DNA of 64,000 nucleotides from the NCBI GenBank assembly GCA_024195585.1, contig SWBL01000260.1, positions 1-64,000 of the forward strand, read 5' to 3'. The first letter of the stretch is position 1; each line of letters starts with the position of its first letter. The position numbers were made by a program, and so were the translations under genes. The DNA is from Aureobasidium sp. EXF-3400. Taxonomy: Eukaryota; Ascomycota; Dothideomycetes; Dothideales; Saccotheciaceae. Below are positions 21,185 through 32,661 of the stretch, in pieces. The notes under the pieces were generated by a model that made no database searches, was not told the origin of the DNA, and saw only the letters and a program-made list of their open reading frames with translations.

Positions 21185-23755
21185 GATGTCGGACCCTGAT
21201 TACGAGGGGGAGGGTTGAGTTTGTGTTGGTAAGGGCAAAGGCCGGCCGGCCAGGTCAAGTATCTATGAAGAAATAGCGAACTGACGAGAGCTGGGAACTC
21301 GAGTCAAGAAATAGCAGTCAGCAGCAGATTTGTCAATAGCGAGGTCCCGCACAGGAGCCTTTTGGTTTCGAATGAACATGCTCTGACGGGCAAGATCAAC
21401 CAACCAAGCAGAGGCTAGATGCAGTTTGGCCTGCACTGGCGGCAATCATCGGTAGTTGAAAAGTATTGTCTCCAGCCAACAATATGTGCAAAGATGAAGC
21501 ATCTGAGTCGAGTAGCTTTGATCTTTGAGGATGAATGTCGCGATTCATGAATAAGATTTCAGTAGAGCGTTGTTATGCCTGTTATCAGAGGGTCTAACAT
21601 TAGAGTTGGCGCGCGGGAACGAAGACAAGATCATCCCGCAGCAAAAAGTGATGGATACAATCAACATCTCATCATTCTCATGAAGGTCTAAGTTGGAATT
21701 CTTCTTGTTCATTTCGGGGATCTACAGCGATACTGATCAAATGACGAAGATCTACAGAGACGCTGGAGTCGTAGAGGATGATCCAAGATACGGTAAACGT
21801 ATCTGTTGATGCATCGGCGCGCATCCGAGGAGTGTGTTCTTCGTTGAAACGTGGACGTTGAAATCGTAAATCCACCATGCACCCACGTTCTGATACCGGG
21901 CTATGAGAACAGAAACCTTAAGCCCGACGCAAGGTTTCGCAGGATTCGGAGTCTGCTAAACTTTCACTGATGATGCATGTCGTTTTGCATACTGTAGCCA
22001 AGCGGTCGCTAAAGTCCAGGGAAGTCCAGATTCCATAGATTTAGACTGTACGAAAGATTCGTGATCGCAATTTGCTTTGCCGGAATTTGGATCTCGACGT
22101 CAGTCTTGAAGCATTTACCGAATCTCAATGAAGAATGAGGCTCAAGAAAATGAAAAGGGTATCGGTAGTTGGCAGCTGCGAGCAATAGCATCCTGACATC
22201 GAATTTTCTGACACGATATGAAGTTAAGGTTGGTCGTATTGACTTCGGACCGGGTTGCAGGGACGCACGAGTCAGCGGTAGATGTGAGGCTTGCTTGGCA
22301 GGGACACCCAAGAGTCTGTTCCAGGAAAGCACAGAAAGGTCGCCTAGATCAAGGACTACTGAAGGATAATAGAAGATCAAACTATACCATTTGAAAGCAA
22401 CCGTAACGTATGAGCCCATAAATCACTGATCAAGGTCGTACAGAGCCTGGATAGTATTGAGATATCATCGAATCTGCAGACACTACCAGTCTAAGACAAT
22501 GACCAACAAAACATGAAGATCCAGTTGACAAGACGACAAGATAGAAAGGGTCTTGCAACACTGATACAGTTGTATGCCATGGCCAAACAAAGTCAGATAT
22601 GCAGGAATGAAAATTCGACTGAAGATCAATTGACTCGCGATATCGATAGTGAGAAGATTAGAGCAGCTACAAGCTGCTGTGGATGTCGGATTGGATTTGA
22701 CTGGACACTACTGGGCGTCCGTTTAGCCAAATCACAACGCGCGAACTGCGCATTCAGCTGGAGACTGTGAGGCTACTCATGCCCAAAGTACAGCATGTCC
22801 GTGTCATCCAATTGGCGTGATGTGTACGGCGAACGTTTTACGGCGAACGAGTTGAATATCCCAGGGCATCTAATTTGGCGGAAAAGCTTGTACAGTACGA
22901 GTAGTGACCCTCTGGATATGATTCGTTCGAGCTTGTTGCATCGTTTCTGACTCTAGAACGGCGCAAGCAATGCTCTTGATGCCGTCGATCCGAGCAAGCC
23001 ATAAGTGGCGTAAGTGTTTAGCTCCGGCATTCTTATACGACAGTACGATAATGCTGCCTCGCAACGTTGACCATATCTGAAAAAGCATGAATGGAAGGAG
23101 GTACCAATGTTTCGCGCCAGCACTGGCGGCAGCTTCAGTCTACTGTGTCAGGAACGCGGGATTCAGCTGATTGACTCAATCGCGCTCGACCGGAGTATTT
23201 AGCAGCCAGTGACATTTCTGAAGGACAGCGATTCATTGATAAAACGCCTGAAGCGGACGGCGGATACTAAAGTACGCAGTGGAGGTTGTCGAGCCACAGA
23301 GACGAATAGGCAGAAGCTCAGACACGGGCGGCAGCGCCAGAAAGAGAAAGTGCGTGTTAGGGCAAGTCGGCCAGAGAAAGTGCGTATTAGGCAGTGCCGA
23401 CAAGTCTTCGCTGATGGTGGGGATGATTATTATTATTACCTGCTCGGCCATCTTGATTCGCCATTCTGAATCTCTGATGAGCTTCAAAGGTTCCACGACT
23501 CGCAGAAGTCCATCGCTTCGACTCGTCTCGGGGGCTGTTTTGCGAACGCGAGTTGCCATTTTTTTTTTCTCGCCGCCTCTATAGAGAACGACGACGTCGC
23601 ACGACCAGTCTTCTGCGTTTGGCTCGGAATCGTGTCCGTGTGCGATATCGCCCCGCCTCGAGACGTTGTGATCGTGGATGTAAAAAGGATGGCGCGGCTC
23701 AACAACCAGGGATCCAAACTGAAGAACAGAAACGTCGACGGTGCCTAGTTGATGT
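21185..23755. other. long intergenic region
   Basis: About 2.57 kb between two minus-strand 7TM genes. No ORF carries a recognisable domain. Small direct repeats are present: ACGGCGAACG at 22826-22835 and 22840-22849, and a 19-bp unit at 23343-23361 repeated with one mismatch at 23373-23391. Confidence 0.4.
23343..23391. repeat. two-copy 19-bp direct repeat, 30-bp period
   Basis: AGAGAAAGTGCGTGTTAGG at 23343-23361 recurs as AGAGAAAGTGCGTATTAGG at 23373-23391, one mismatch, with GGCCAGA-like sequence between. It looks like a small local duplication. It lies about 365 bp beyond the 3' end of the second 7TM gene. Confidence 0.7.
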
Positions 23756-25218
23756 TTATACACGCTGACAAACAGCTTCATCATGTTGCACTGTAACGTC
23801 GCGCTGGACCCGGATTTGTCGCTCGTCGACAGACTGAGCTGCACTCTGCTTGCCATCCTCATCGTTGTCTGAGCCTGTTGCCGTGCTTTGTATTCGAGAC
23901 GCGCCTCCGACAATGCGATTTGTGGACGTCCATAGCTCAATCTCATCTTCGGCCACCGTTGGGTCTTTCCAGCTACGAATCCTCTCTGCAGGAACCCGAC
24001 TACGTGTCTCATTTGTCTTTCGTCGCGACGAGTTGGCCAGTTTCGACACCTTCGAACGCGATCCTCGCGACACTTTCTGGCCGAATCTTTTGATGAGAGG
24101 TCCAAATGTTGGGACGCATGCGACAACTACACCAAGATTAATTTCGACAGCAGACCACTGGATGGACCCTTTAGAGTCTGTATACGTTGCAAGCCTTGCA
24201 ATGCTTGTCAGTCGGACTGCCTGGACGATGGTGACAAAGAAACCCAAACTGAACACAGCGAACAGTGCGACCTTGAAACGAAACTCGTCAGCACACAGAG
24301 GCTTGACCTGAGGCAATCTGACTGACCTTTCTGTGGAAGTCAAGTTGTAGTCTTCGCAAGATCGGAAAAGGAAGGACGATGATGATCAAATCCCATCCTA
24401 AACTTGTTCCACCAAGTGCGAAATAGACTGGCAACGCATTGAGACATTTGCCAGGGATGCTCGGGTCCCATTGCTTCGCAATTGGTTGGCAGCCGACCGA
24501 AAGTAGTATGGTGAACAGGATTTGACTGATTACGACAGAAACCAAGACTGTCCAAACGACAGTGGCGTAGATGCGGTTAAAACCTGCCACTCTAAGGTAA
24601 GATATGAGCAGCGACAGTTTGAAGCCTAGGACTGTGAGGCAGTACAGAGGTCCTCCAGCAAACTGTATCTGTTGATCTCGTCAGTACGTGTAGGAAATCC
24701 AGGAAATTCCTGATCTTTCGTACCCTACTGAAGGGTACTGCATTTTCTAAAGGAAAGTCTGCTGCTCTGAGGCCAAGGCCCCATTTGGTTTCTGCAACAC
24801 GTGTCAGGTCAGTACACTTGTCGAACAAGACTTGAGTTGCGATATCAACATACGATGTATGGCTGTGGCACTGTAACCAATGTTTAATCCCTGAAGCAAA
24901 GGTCAACAACCATAGTCTTCGCTTCGCTCACCGTATGGTACATACGCAACTGATGGCCAATGCAATATCGTCCCACCCGACTGAGCCGATCGTCTTTATC
25001 CGGATTCTGAACTTGAGCCCAACACAGAGAACAGCCAGAAGAGGGAAAACCACTGCAAGTGCTATGATACCTCGTGCATCACTCTCACTTGGTGCAATTT
25101 CGAGATTGTAAACCCACCCTAGAGTATACGGTGGTGCAGGCATTTCTGGTGTCGATGGAGAAGCACAGTATGCCGAAACGAAGATGAGAGATGCGGCACA
25201 AGGGGTGATATCTGACAT
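23756..25218 (-). CDS. fungal rhodopsin-like 7TM membrane protein (second copy)
   Basis: Five exons: 25218-24946, 24890-24854, 24791-24724, 24668-24327 and 24271-23756; 411 aa. All four introns are 50-62 nt with GTATGT/GTACGA/GTCAGT donors and branch sites, and every join keeps frame. The protein shows VGWDDIALAISC, FAGGPLYCLTVLGFKLSLLI, SVGCQPIAKQWDPSIPGKC, GWDLIIIVLPFPILRRL, RKVALFAVFSLGFFVTIVQA and INLGVVVACVPTFGPLIKRF, the standard order of the fungal rhodopsin-like family. The cytosolic tail is basic, then acidic. The two 7TM genes have different intron positions and weak similarity, so a recent tandem duplication is unlikely. Confidence 0.87.
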
Positions 25219-26349
25219 GCGTGTTACCTGCCCTGGTCATGATTGCAATCCTCTGTCTGAAGATCAGTAGCAGTCGATCACTTGCACGTTCCATCAACTG
25301 CCCTTGTGCTTGCATGAATCTCCGAAGCGAGCTGATATGGTAGTCAAGATCACCTGGATGGCAGGTATACTCTGCCGGAGCAAACTGACTCGGTTACTAT
25401 CAAGAACAGTTCACCATGCACTGGAAAAAAAGTCCTTCGCACCGACGCATGCCTATCAGTTGCAGGCTAAACATCTCATTGTCGCTTACTTTCGCCTATT
25501 CCTCGTACTCGGGAGTCGGTCTCTATACCTTCGGCGGTTCTGACCATTAAATCTCGCACAGTTCTCTTGAGACGACACTCCATTGGAAGCTATAAAAACC
25601 TTCGACAGCCTTACTAACCCGACTGGTTGGCACGTCAAACTAACACCCTGGTATGATCCTTCACGAGCCATGCAGATGAAACGCCGCCTTACGGAAAGAT
25701 CTGGCGAGGGTAATTCTCAAGCTCACACTGATTGCAGGCTCGTATAAATTACGTCCGTGGAATCACGGACAATTCAAAAGTTTCTTCAGCAGTTCAGCAG
25801 CAGAAATCACCTTGTGATCCTGCCAAGGAGATGCCCTGCTTGACAAGTTGATACTCCGCACATGTGAGGTATGCAGTAGTTGCGCTGAGATCAAAGCTTC
25901 TCCGCATGTAAGGAGCGGTCGGCAAGTTCCCGTTTATTACGCGAACGATCCTTATTAAAAGCTGGGCAAACAGGGTCCGAGCATCGTTCATACTTTGACA
26001 GGCGTCGGCAACATTGCCTACTTGAGTATTACACCGAGCATCCATATCTTTCTCGTGATCTTGATCACTGCCAACTTGCTCGCTCATATGGATCTGATCG
26101 ACGACAGGCTCTCGCGTGAGTGATTGAGCTTTCCGACTTGTCCTGCCACTCCACATTTCGGGTCCTTCTGAGAATTGTCGTTGAGCCCACGAGGGTCGGC
26201 AAGTCAATCTACGCATGCATCAGCTCATGCACGTACAAGCCCAGGCTACTGGACAAGCGATCCGACATAATGAGCTTCCAAGCCCTTCATCCTTTATATA
26301 CCTCGCTGAGATCTCCCAACTCTATCGCCTTCTGACACACATCGTCAGT
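25219..26349. other. divergent intergenic region
   Basis: About 1.13 kb between the second 7TM gene (minus) and the FAD oxidase gene (plus), presumably holding both promoters. TATA-like sequence (TTTATATACC) is seen near 26291-26301, about 50 bp upstream of the oxidase ATG. Confidence 0.45.
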
Positions 26350-28144
26350 ATGCTACATTCCACACTTGTTTCTGGGCTCGCTGTTAGCGTCATTGCCTCG
26401 GTCACACCGGTGGCATCTTTGTCTCTTTCTGCAGATATTGAGAGTGCGTCTGCCAACAGTTCTGACTGCAGATGCTTCCCCGGAGATGCCTGCTGGCCGA
26501 GTATAGATGAGTGGAACAGCTTGAACAAGACGGTGAATGGTCGTCTCATTGCTACTGTTCCTCTCGCTGCTGCTTGTCATGACGACCAGTATGCTGCTTA
26601 TGACGAGGAGAGATGTGCTGAGCTACGAAATAGCTGGCTGAACCCCGACACCCAGTACGTCAAAATGATTGAGCTGATCAAGGTTTATTGATCTGACATG
26701 TCCAAGCTTGCCTAGTTCGTCTTCGGTCATGGCCCCTTTCTTCGCCAACCAAAGTTGTGACCCCTTCCAACCTCGCTCAGCTCAATGTGTTATTGGTACC
26801 TACATCCAGTATGCCATCAACGTCTCTTGCGCCAGCGATGTCATCAACGGCTTGAACTTTGCCATCGACCACAACATCCGCCTTGTCGTCCGCAACACTG
26901 GACATGATTACAATGGCAAGAGTACTGGTGCTGGAGCGCTCGGTCTGTGGATGGCCAACCTCAAGAACACCGAGATCAAAGACTGGTCCGACAAATATTA
27001 CACTGGCAAAGCTATCAAGGTCGGCGCCGGCATTCGTGGTGGTGAAGCTTACAAGATTGCCAATGCTGCTGGTTATCAAGTCGTTGGTGGAGAGTGCCCT
27101 ACCGTCGGTATCGCCGGTGGTTACTCCCAGGGAGGTGGCCATTCCGCATTGACGTCGAGACACGGTCTTGGTGCTGACCAAGTTCTGGAGTGGGAGGTTG
27201 TTACCGGCACTGGACGCCATCTCATTGCCAACCGCCACCAGAATACTGACCTCTACTGGGCTCTATCTGGAGGAGGTGGCGGCTCTTACGGTGTCGTTCT
27301 CTCCATGACTTCGAAACTGCATCCTGACACACATACCGTTGGTTTCAATCTGACCTTCACTAGTGCTGGCGTTCCCATGGACACATACTATGAAGCCGTT
27401 ACCGCTTATCACGCATCTCTTCCCAAGATTGTTGATGCTGGAGCTATGAGCGTGTGGTACTTCACCAACGAATCGTTCGCCATCTCTCCCATTACAGCTC
27501 CTGGTATCTCCCTGGATGAGCTCAAGTCATTGCTGAGTCCCTTCATGAACAAACTCGACCAACTCAACATCACCTACAACCACTACTTTGGCGAGTTCGC
27601 TACATACCTTGAACACTTCAACACCATGTTCTCGCCTATTCAGGTTGGTATCGCACAGTACGGTGGTCGTCTGATTCCTCGCTCGGTGGTCGAGAACAAC
27701 AACACTGCTCTGACCGATGCCTTCCGATTCATCAATGAAAATGGCGGTCAATTCATTGGTGTTGGCATCAACGCTTCCCTCGCCCGTTCCGGCTTCCCCG
27801 AGAACGCAGTCAACCCAGGTTGGCGCGATGCCTTGATTGACACCACCCTCACCACCCCTTGGAACTTCACTGCCCCATGGGAAGATATGGTTGCCAACGC
27901 AGACAAGATGACCAATCTCCTGATTCCCAAGCTTGCTGAGCTGACCCCCAACGGCTCTTGCTATCTCAACGAAGGTGACTTCCAACAACCCAACTTCCAA
28001 GAAGTTTTCTATGGCAAAAACTACCAGAGGTTGAGTCAGATCAAGGATAAATATGATCCTCACCATATCTTCTATGCTACTACTGCTGTCGGATCAGATT
28101 ACTGGGTACCTCAAAAGGATGGAAGACTTTGTAAAGCTGCCTAG
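26350..28144 (+). CDS. secreted FAD-linked oxidase (berberine-bridge-enzyme-like)
   Basis: Two exons, 26350-26654 and 26716-28144, 577 aa; the intron uses GTACGT and CCTAG with branch CTGAC. A signal peptide is visible (MLHSTLVSGLAVSVIASVTP). The FAD-binding domain contains RNTGHDYNGKSTG, whose His is the usual 8-alpha-histidyl FAD attachment site, and GGECPTVGIAGGYSQGGGHS, whose Cys matches the second covalent site of bicovalent members. The C-terminal BBE segment (NGSCYLNEGDF to YDPHHIFYATTAVGSDYW) is intact, and many N-glycosylation sites are present. Fungal relatives oxidise oligosaccharides or secondary metabolites; the substrate is not predictable here. Confidence 0.93.
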
Positions 28145-28277
28145 ATGGTATATAGAGCTGGAGCATCCATGCCAATATAATTGACCCATGTTCGATTATG
28201 CCGAGATATCTAGGAATATGCTAGCCTCAAGAACTAACCTGTTGAATCGGCTTTACCTTCGCAAGTCACAGAATTGA

Positions 28278-29042
28278 AGTGGTATCCTTCGACTTGGTGT
28301 GTTGGTCCATGGCGTCAGAGGCTCATATATCTACTGCTGCCTAAACATCTCGCGTCTTAAAGCCAATTTAGAGTACAGCCTTCTGGTTATCAATCTCTAC
28401 AACGAAGAATACAAAGCCGCGTCGATTTTCAATGATCCAGTCCACATAGATATCGCCAAGCTACTTATTTCCCAAGGCGCAGATATTAATGCCCAGGGTT
28501 GTGGGTTTGGGAATGCGCTAGAAGCTGCTGCCACGACATCAACGAATAGAGATCTTGTTCGGATACTGCTTGAGCGTGGCGCGGAGCCGAATACCTCTAG
28601 CGGGATGTTTGGATACGCGTTACAGGCTGCTGCCGAGGGAGAAGGAAACGACGAAATCGTCGAGCTGCTACTAAACAATGGGGCAGATGTCAATCATGTC
28701 GGAGGCGTCTATGGCACCGCACTGCAAGTAGCTTCAGAAGCTGGTTTTGAAAGCACGGTACTGCTGCTGCTATCGAGGGGCGCAGGCCCTAATATTGTCG
28801 CTGGTGCACATGGTACTGCACTGCAAGCAGCGGCGTATAGAGGATTCAGGAATATCGTTGACATCCTGCTTGAGCATAGCGCTGATGTTGACATTCAAGG
28901 TGGTGCAAAGGGGAATGCTATTCAAGCTGCAATAGAGGGACATGACGGACCGAATACTGAACTCGCACAATTTCTTCGAAGTCAGAGCAAGGTTGAGGGT
29001 ATTGACAAGCATCAAGAGAGAGAAACGGTACAGTCAACATGA
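28278..29042 (+). pseudogene. orphan ankyrin-repeat fragment
   Basis: The frame opens after a TGA at 28275 and runs to 29042 with no ATG near its beginning (the first codons read GTG TTG GTC). It encodes about five or six ankyrin repeats, for example IAKLLISQGADINAQG, LVRILLERGAEPNT, IVELLLNNGADVNHVGG and IVDILLEHSADVDIQGG, with the GTALQAAA spacers common in the C-terminal arrays of fungal NACHT/NLR-like proteins. No nucleotide-binding domain lies upstream, where the FAD oxidase gene ends at 28144. It is most likely the remnant of a larger gene. A hidden upstream exon cannot be fully excluded. Confidence 0.6.
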
Positions 29043-29714
29043 GGCTGGGAGTTGGCTCTTGCAGGGTGACTTAGGAATCGACATTGTTGTTCGCTGCAAT
29101 TTCGAGCAACGGAGATAAAGTCGTGCTGGTTGGAAGTCACCCTGTCTTTCTGCGACACAGCTTGCTCAAAGTCAGAACCATCTTATCATGTCGCTAGAGT
29201 CACTAAATTCATCTTCTTGTTTATATCCCGAATATATACAATTGTTGAGAATGATTACGATGGTGGAGATCAGGCTTGCGTCATTTGTCGACCTTGGTTA
29301 CTTAAGACATTGTTTTGTCAAAAGAGGTGGGAAGGTGGGAAGCTTTGATGTTAGTAACAAACAGAGCCTCGACCTCGGCTTCAACCTTGATGGGCGACAG
29401 CATGACATCTCTGCGCAATACAACAGAGCACAAAGCCACGCATCATAATGGCATCGGAACAACAAACAAACCTTCCAGGTGCATGCATCCAATATTATCC
29501 AAGTGTCTGGTCCCAATTCGATCAGGATCCATCGTAAACTGTTGATTGGATCGTGTCGTCAGGACTCTGTGAATGTCGTCACACAGTGTCACTGCATTGG
29601 CTTTCCACCGCAGCAGCTTCCCCGAAGCTCTTTCTTAAAAGCTCCCTTGCAGCAATCAACAACACTTTCTTCCATTTTACATCGAATCCCATTCAATCTC
29701 ACAAATCAATCAAC
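29043..29714. other. intergenic region
   Basis: About 670 bp between the ankyrin fragment and the small mitochondrial-type gene. No gene was recognised. The last 60 bases are C/T/A-rich like a fungal core promoter. Confidence 0.4.
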
Positions 29715-30126
29715 ATGCTCCGCACATTCACCCGCAACACCGTCTCCAAGACTTTCAAGCCTTCATCGGCTGCCTCCCTCCGCGTTCGCGGTATGGCTGA
29801 CAAGAGAGTCGAGGATCTCTCTCAGGCCGCTGGCGAGGCCAAGGACACCAACCCCAAGAACCCTTCGGTTGTCTCCTCCGGCGGCGCTGTTGGCAAGCAG
29901 TTCAACCCTGATGGAGCTATTGGCCAGGTTGGCGAGGCTGTAAGGACTTCCTTTTCACTTTTACACAAGACACACCATACTGACAAGCAATTTGCAACAG
30001 GTTGGTGGACCTTTCTCCAAGGACGGCGCCATTGGCTCTCAGTTCGACGCATCTAAGGATGGTCTTGCCGGTCAGGTCGAGAAGGCCGTCGACGGCCCCA
30101 GCAGACCCGCCACCGAGAAGAAGTAA
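29715..30126 (+). CDS. small mitochondrial-type protein with DGAIG repeats
   Basis: Two exons, 29715-29939 and 30001-30126, 116 aa. The intron has GTAAGG, an ACTGAC branch and AACAG. The N-terminus (MLRTFTRNTVSKTFKPSSAA) is a clear Arg/Ser/Thr-rich mitochondrial presequence. The mature part is hydrophilic and repetitive, with GAVGKQFNPDGAIGQVGEAV followed by GGPFSKDGAIGSQFD, so a ~20-residue unit containing DGAIG occurs twice, then GLAGQVEKAVDG. It may be intrinsically disordered. I do not recognise a named family. Confidence 0.82.
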
Positions 30127-30574
30127 ATCACGCACATTACGCTACCTTTTCACGACGATGGATGCCTTTATTGCACGACATGAATCAACACAACCACCAC
30201 AGACATGAAGAGTTGTTGTACTATTAGAAGCATGGGAAGCATCCAAGTATTGCTCCCGATCTGCATTGGTCGCTAAGACGATCAGCATGAATACGAAACA
30301 TTTTCAAAACCATCTTGTTGCTCCCTTCGCTCTGTTCGTGACATGATTGTGGTGCACTGTAGCTTCAAGTCACCTTTTGGCATTGCGACTTCTCGTCTCA
30401 GGTGTGGCTTGACTCAGCCAACTTTTCGGCTAGGCAATACACAAGCTTATCTTCACCCAGAAGAAGAAGAGACGATTAGGACGTGTCCACCCAAAACAGA
30501 CTATCACAGTGTAGCAGGTCTATACACATCGATAGCCACATATTCACGTCTTGCCGCTCCGAAGAGCCGGCAGT
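30127..30574. other. convergent 3' intergenic region
   Basis: About 450 bp between the converging small mitochondrial-type gene and the carboxypeptidase relic. Nothing was recognised. Confidence 0.4.
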
Positions 30575-31784
30575 TCAATTGCTCAAGACCTCTCTAGGTT
30601 GCTCGTAATCTGGCTGAGTCGTGAATGGCGACACCTCTGACAGGTTTCCAATCCTTCCGAGCAGGAACTCAAGATGTCTATACGCCGCAGAGGGTGCACT
30701 TTGCGGTAGAAAATGTCCTGCTAACTCGGTCAGCACGAACGTGAGTCCGCGCTCCGAAATCCAAGATCCGTAGATGCCTGCACCTGACATGCTCTCCATT
30801 GGATGATTGTGGTAAGGGACGTAGAATGGCTGGCATGGGTACTCGCTGAAGCCTTGCGCGCCTTTCCAAGTCAGGTTCTGCAGAGTAGCAAGTGTACCGT
30901 TGGCGAAAAGGACAAAGTCGAGAGTACCGTGACCGATCAGGACGTTGTTGGTGTGCTCAATGACTTGTTGCAGTGGTCCGCCGGCGGTCAACAAAAGAGA
31001 GAGCAGGTGCTTGTGATATCACTCCATCGTATCCGATAGATGGATCGTAGACCATCAGGCCTTGGACATTGTAATACTCAGTGTCGTTGTGTTGGATCAT
31101 TGCTGAAGCGATATATGGCGAGTACATGCCGGCGTATGACTCGCCAGTAATGTAGATCTTACGACCTTTGAGCTCGAACGTGTTCACAAAGTTACGCCAG
31201 AAGCTTAGAAACTGTGAAACAACAGTATCCTCATTGGTCGCGGTAGCATTTCCTGTACTGAAGCCGGTTGATATGGGTTGATCAATCCACACAATGTTGC
31301 TCAAGTTCGACCACGAGTATGTGTTTCTGACAGGGCGGTATGTGCCAGAAGCCCAATTGACTGGACCGTTTTCGTGGAAGAAACCATCCAGACTTGAGCA
31401 ACCCGGACCGCCGTTGAGCCAGATGACGATTTCGTCATCAGCAGATGGGTTGGCAGTGGGTACAAACCAGAAGAACAGACTATCAGTTGTGCTGTTACCT
31501 ATGGGCATTGATCCGGCATAACTCTCGCCGATGTCAAAGTCAACCTCGGGCAGCGCAGAACCATTGACAGAGAATGGTGCAGTGGCATCCGTCAAGTATG
31601 CATGGTCTGAACAATTCTGTAGAATTTGCTGTTGTCGATGTTCGTTTTGGAAAGCAAACAACTTGCTGCGACGTTCGTTCTGTATCCGAGCGTACTTGGA
31701 AGTCTGCGAGGTGTGTGCTGCAGCAGATGTCGAAAGTAACAACAGTAAGAAGAAATCCGTGCAGGCCGAGAACGAAAGCTGCAT
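30575..31784 (-). pseudogene. serine carboxypeptidase (S10), internally deleted and frame-broken
   Basis: The start at 31784 gives a signal peptide (MQLSFSACTDFFLLLLLSTS) and an intact N-terminal half: WLNGGPGCSSLDG, WIDQPISTGFS and the nucleophile motif GESYAG (Ser216). After DPSIGYDGVISQ (about residue 258) the frame ends at 30957. The C-terminal half continues in another frame from about 30990 (VIEHTNNVLIGHGTLDFVLF, with the catalytic Asp region, and LAGHFLPQSAPSAAYRHL, with the catalytic His), ending at 30575. In intact S10 relatives about 150 residues, the central insertion, lie between these halves; here almost none remain. A weak 66-nt GTGATA...GAG intron could reconcile frames but would not restore that domain. 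Probably non-functional. Confidence 0.75.
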
Positions 31785-32661
31785 CGTGTGGATGCTACCA
31801 GATGCCGGTGAAATTGACTCGATCTGATAAGAGCAAACCCTCAAACTTATAGGAGACTTTCTGAGCACGACATCGCAATCTTCGGTAACGACATGCATCT
31901 GCCGCTTGATAAAGTTACCAGAACGATGAACGTTTATCTGTGGGAGATCTTCATCTTGATGGCAGGTGCGTGTCTCATCTTTAACATGCCGGAAATTGAA
32001 CACAACAGGTCTTTCAACCTAGTCAGCTGTCTAAGCACTGTAGCTAGTGAGCTTAAACAAAGTACATCTAAAAGCTCCCGAGATCATGAGACCAAGCCGC
32101 AGGTGCGAGGAACAATACGATAATAATAGCTGTTTCTGACATTCGACGATGCAATCATGCTCGGCAAAATTTCCATCAAAGATCAAAGCTTCCTGCCCCA
32201 GCCACTGGCAACCAGGGTTTTATCAGATCCGACTTGATAAGCCCTAACCACAGGGCAACGTGCGAGTCGGTCACAGCTTCCCTTGTTCCTCTTCGCACAT
32301 ACACCCAACTTCTGCATCCTCCATGCCATGTCAACTGACCACGTCTTATGCAGGAGAACACTCCTTCACCAATCTATACAGGCCACAGGTTTTTCCGCCA
32401 ACGAAAGCAACGTCGATCCACTATACCTTCATTTTTCACCTGCCATTATAAGGGTGAGATCGCCTTTTGATCACGCCAAACCAATTCCCCACTTGTTTCA
32501 TCTACAACAACCGAATCACCTCTTCGCGCACAAGTTCTAGGGCAGATTACAGGTAGGTTCAAGCGATGGCTACATATAGAGCCATAAGCATCAGGTCTGA
32601 TTTCGATTTTTTCCTATTCTCTTCGATACTCGTTCTTACTTGGACCATCTCTTCTCTCAAT
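31785..32661. other. divergent intergenic region
   Basis: About 880 bp between the carboxypeptidase relic (minus) and the endoglucanase (plus). An in-frame ATG at 32566 lies upstream of the chosen endoglucanase start and might be used by some transcripts. No other element was recognised. Confidence 0.4.

Noticed and set aside
23233..24126. 297-codon minus-strand ORF overlapping the second 7TM gene
   Set aside because: It runs in a different frame from the well-supported last exon of the 7TM gene on the same strand, and its text has no domain; it is a frame shadow.
26777..28066. Minus-strand ORFs opposite the FAD oxidase
   Set aside because: Antisense shadows caused by codon bias of the oxidase gene.
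19885..29042. A secondary-metabolite gene cluster
   Set aside because: Only a BBE-like oxidase fits; no polyketide synthase, peptide synthetase, terpene cyclase or cytochrome P450 is present.
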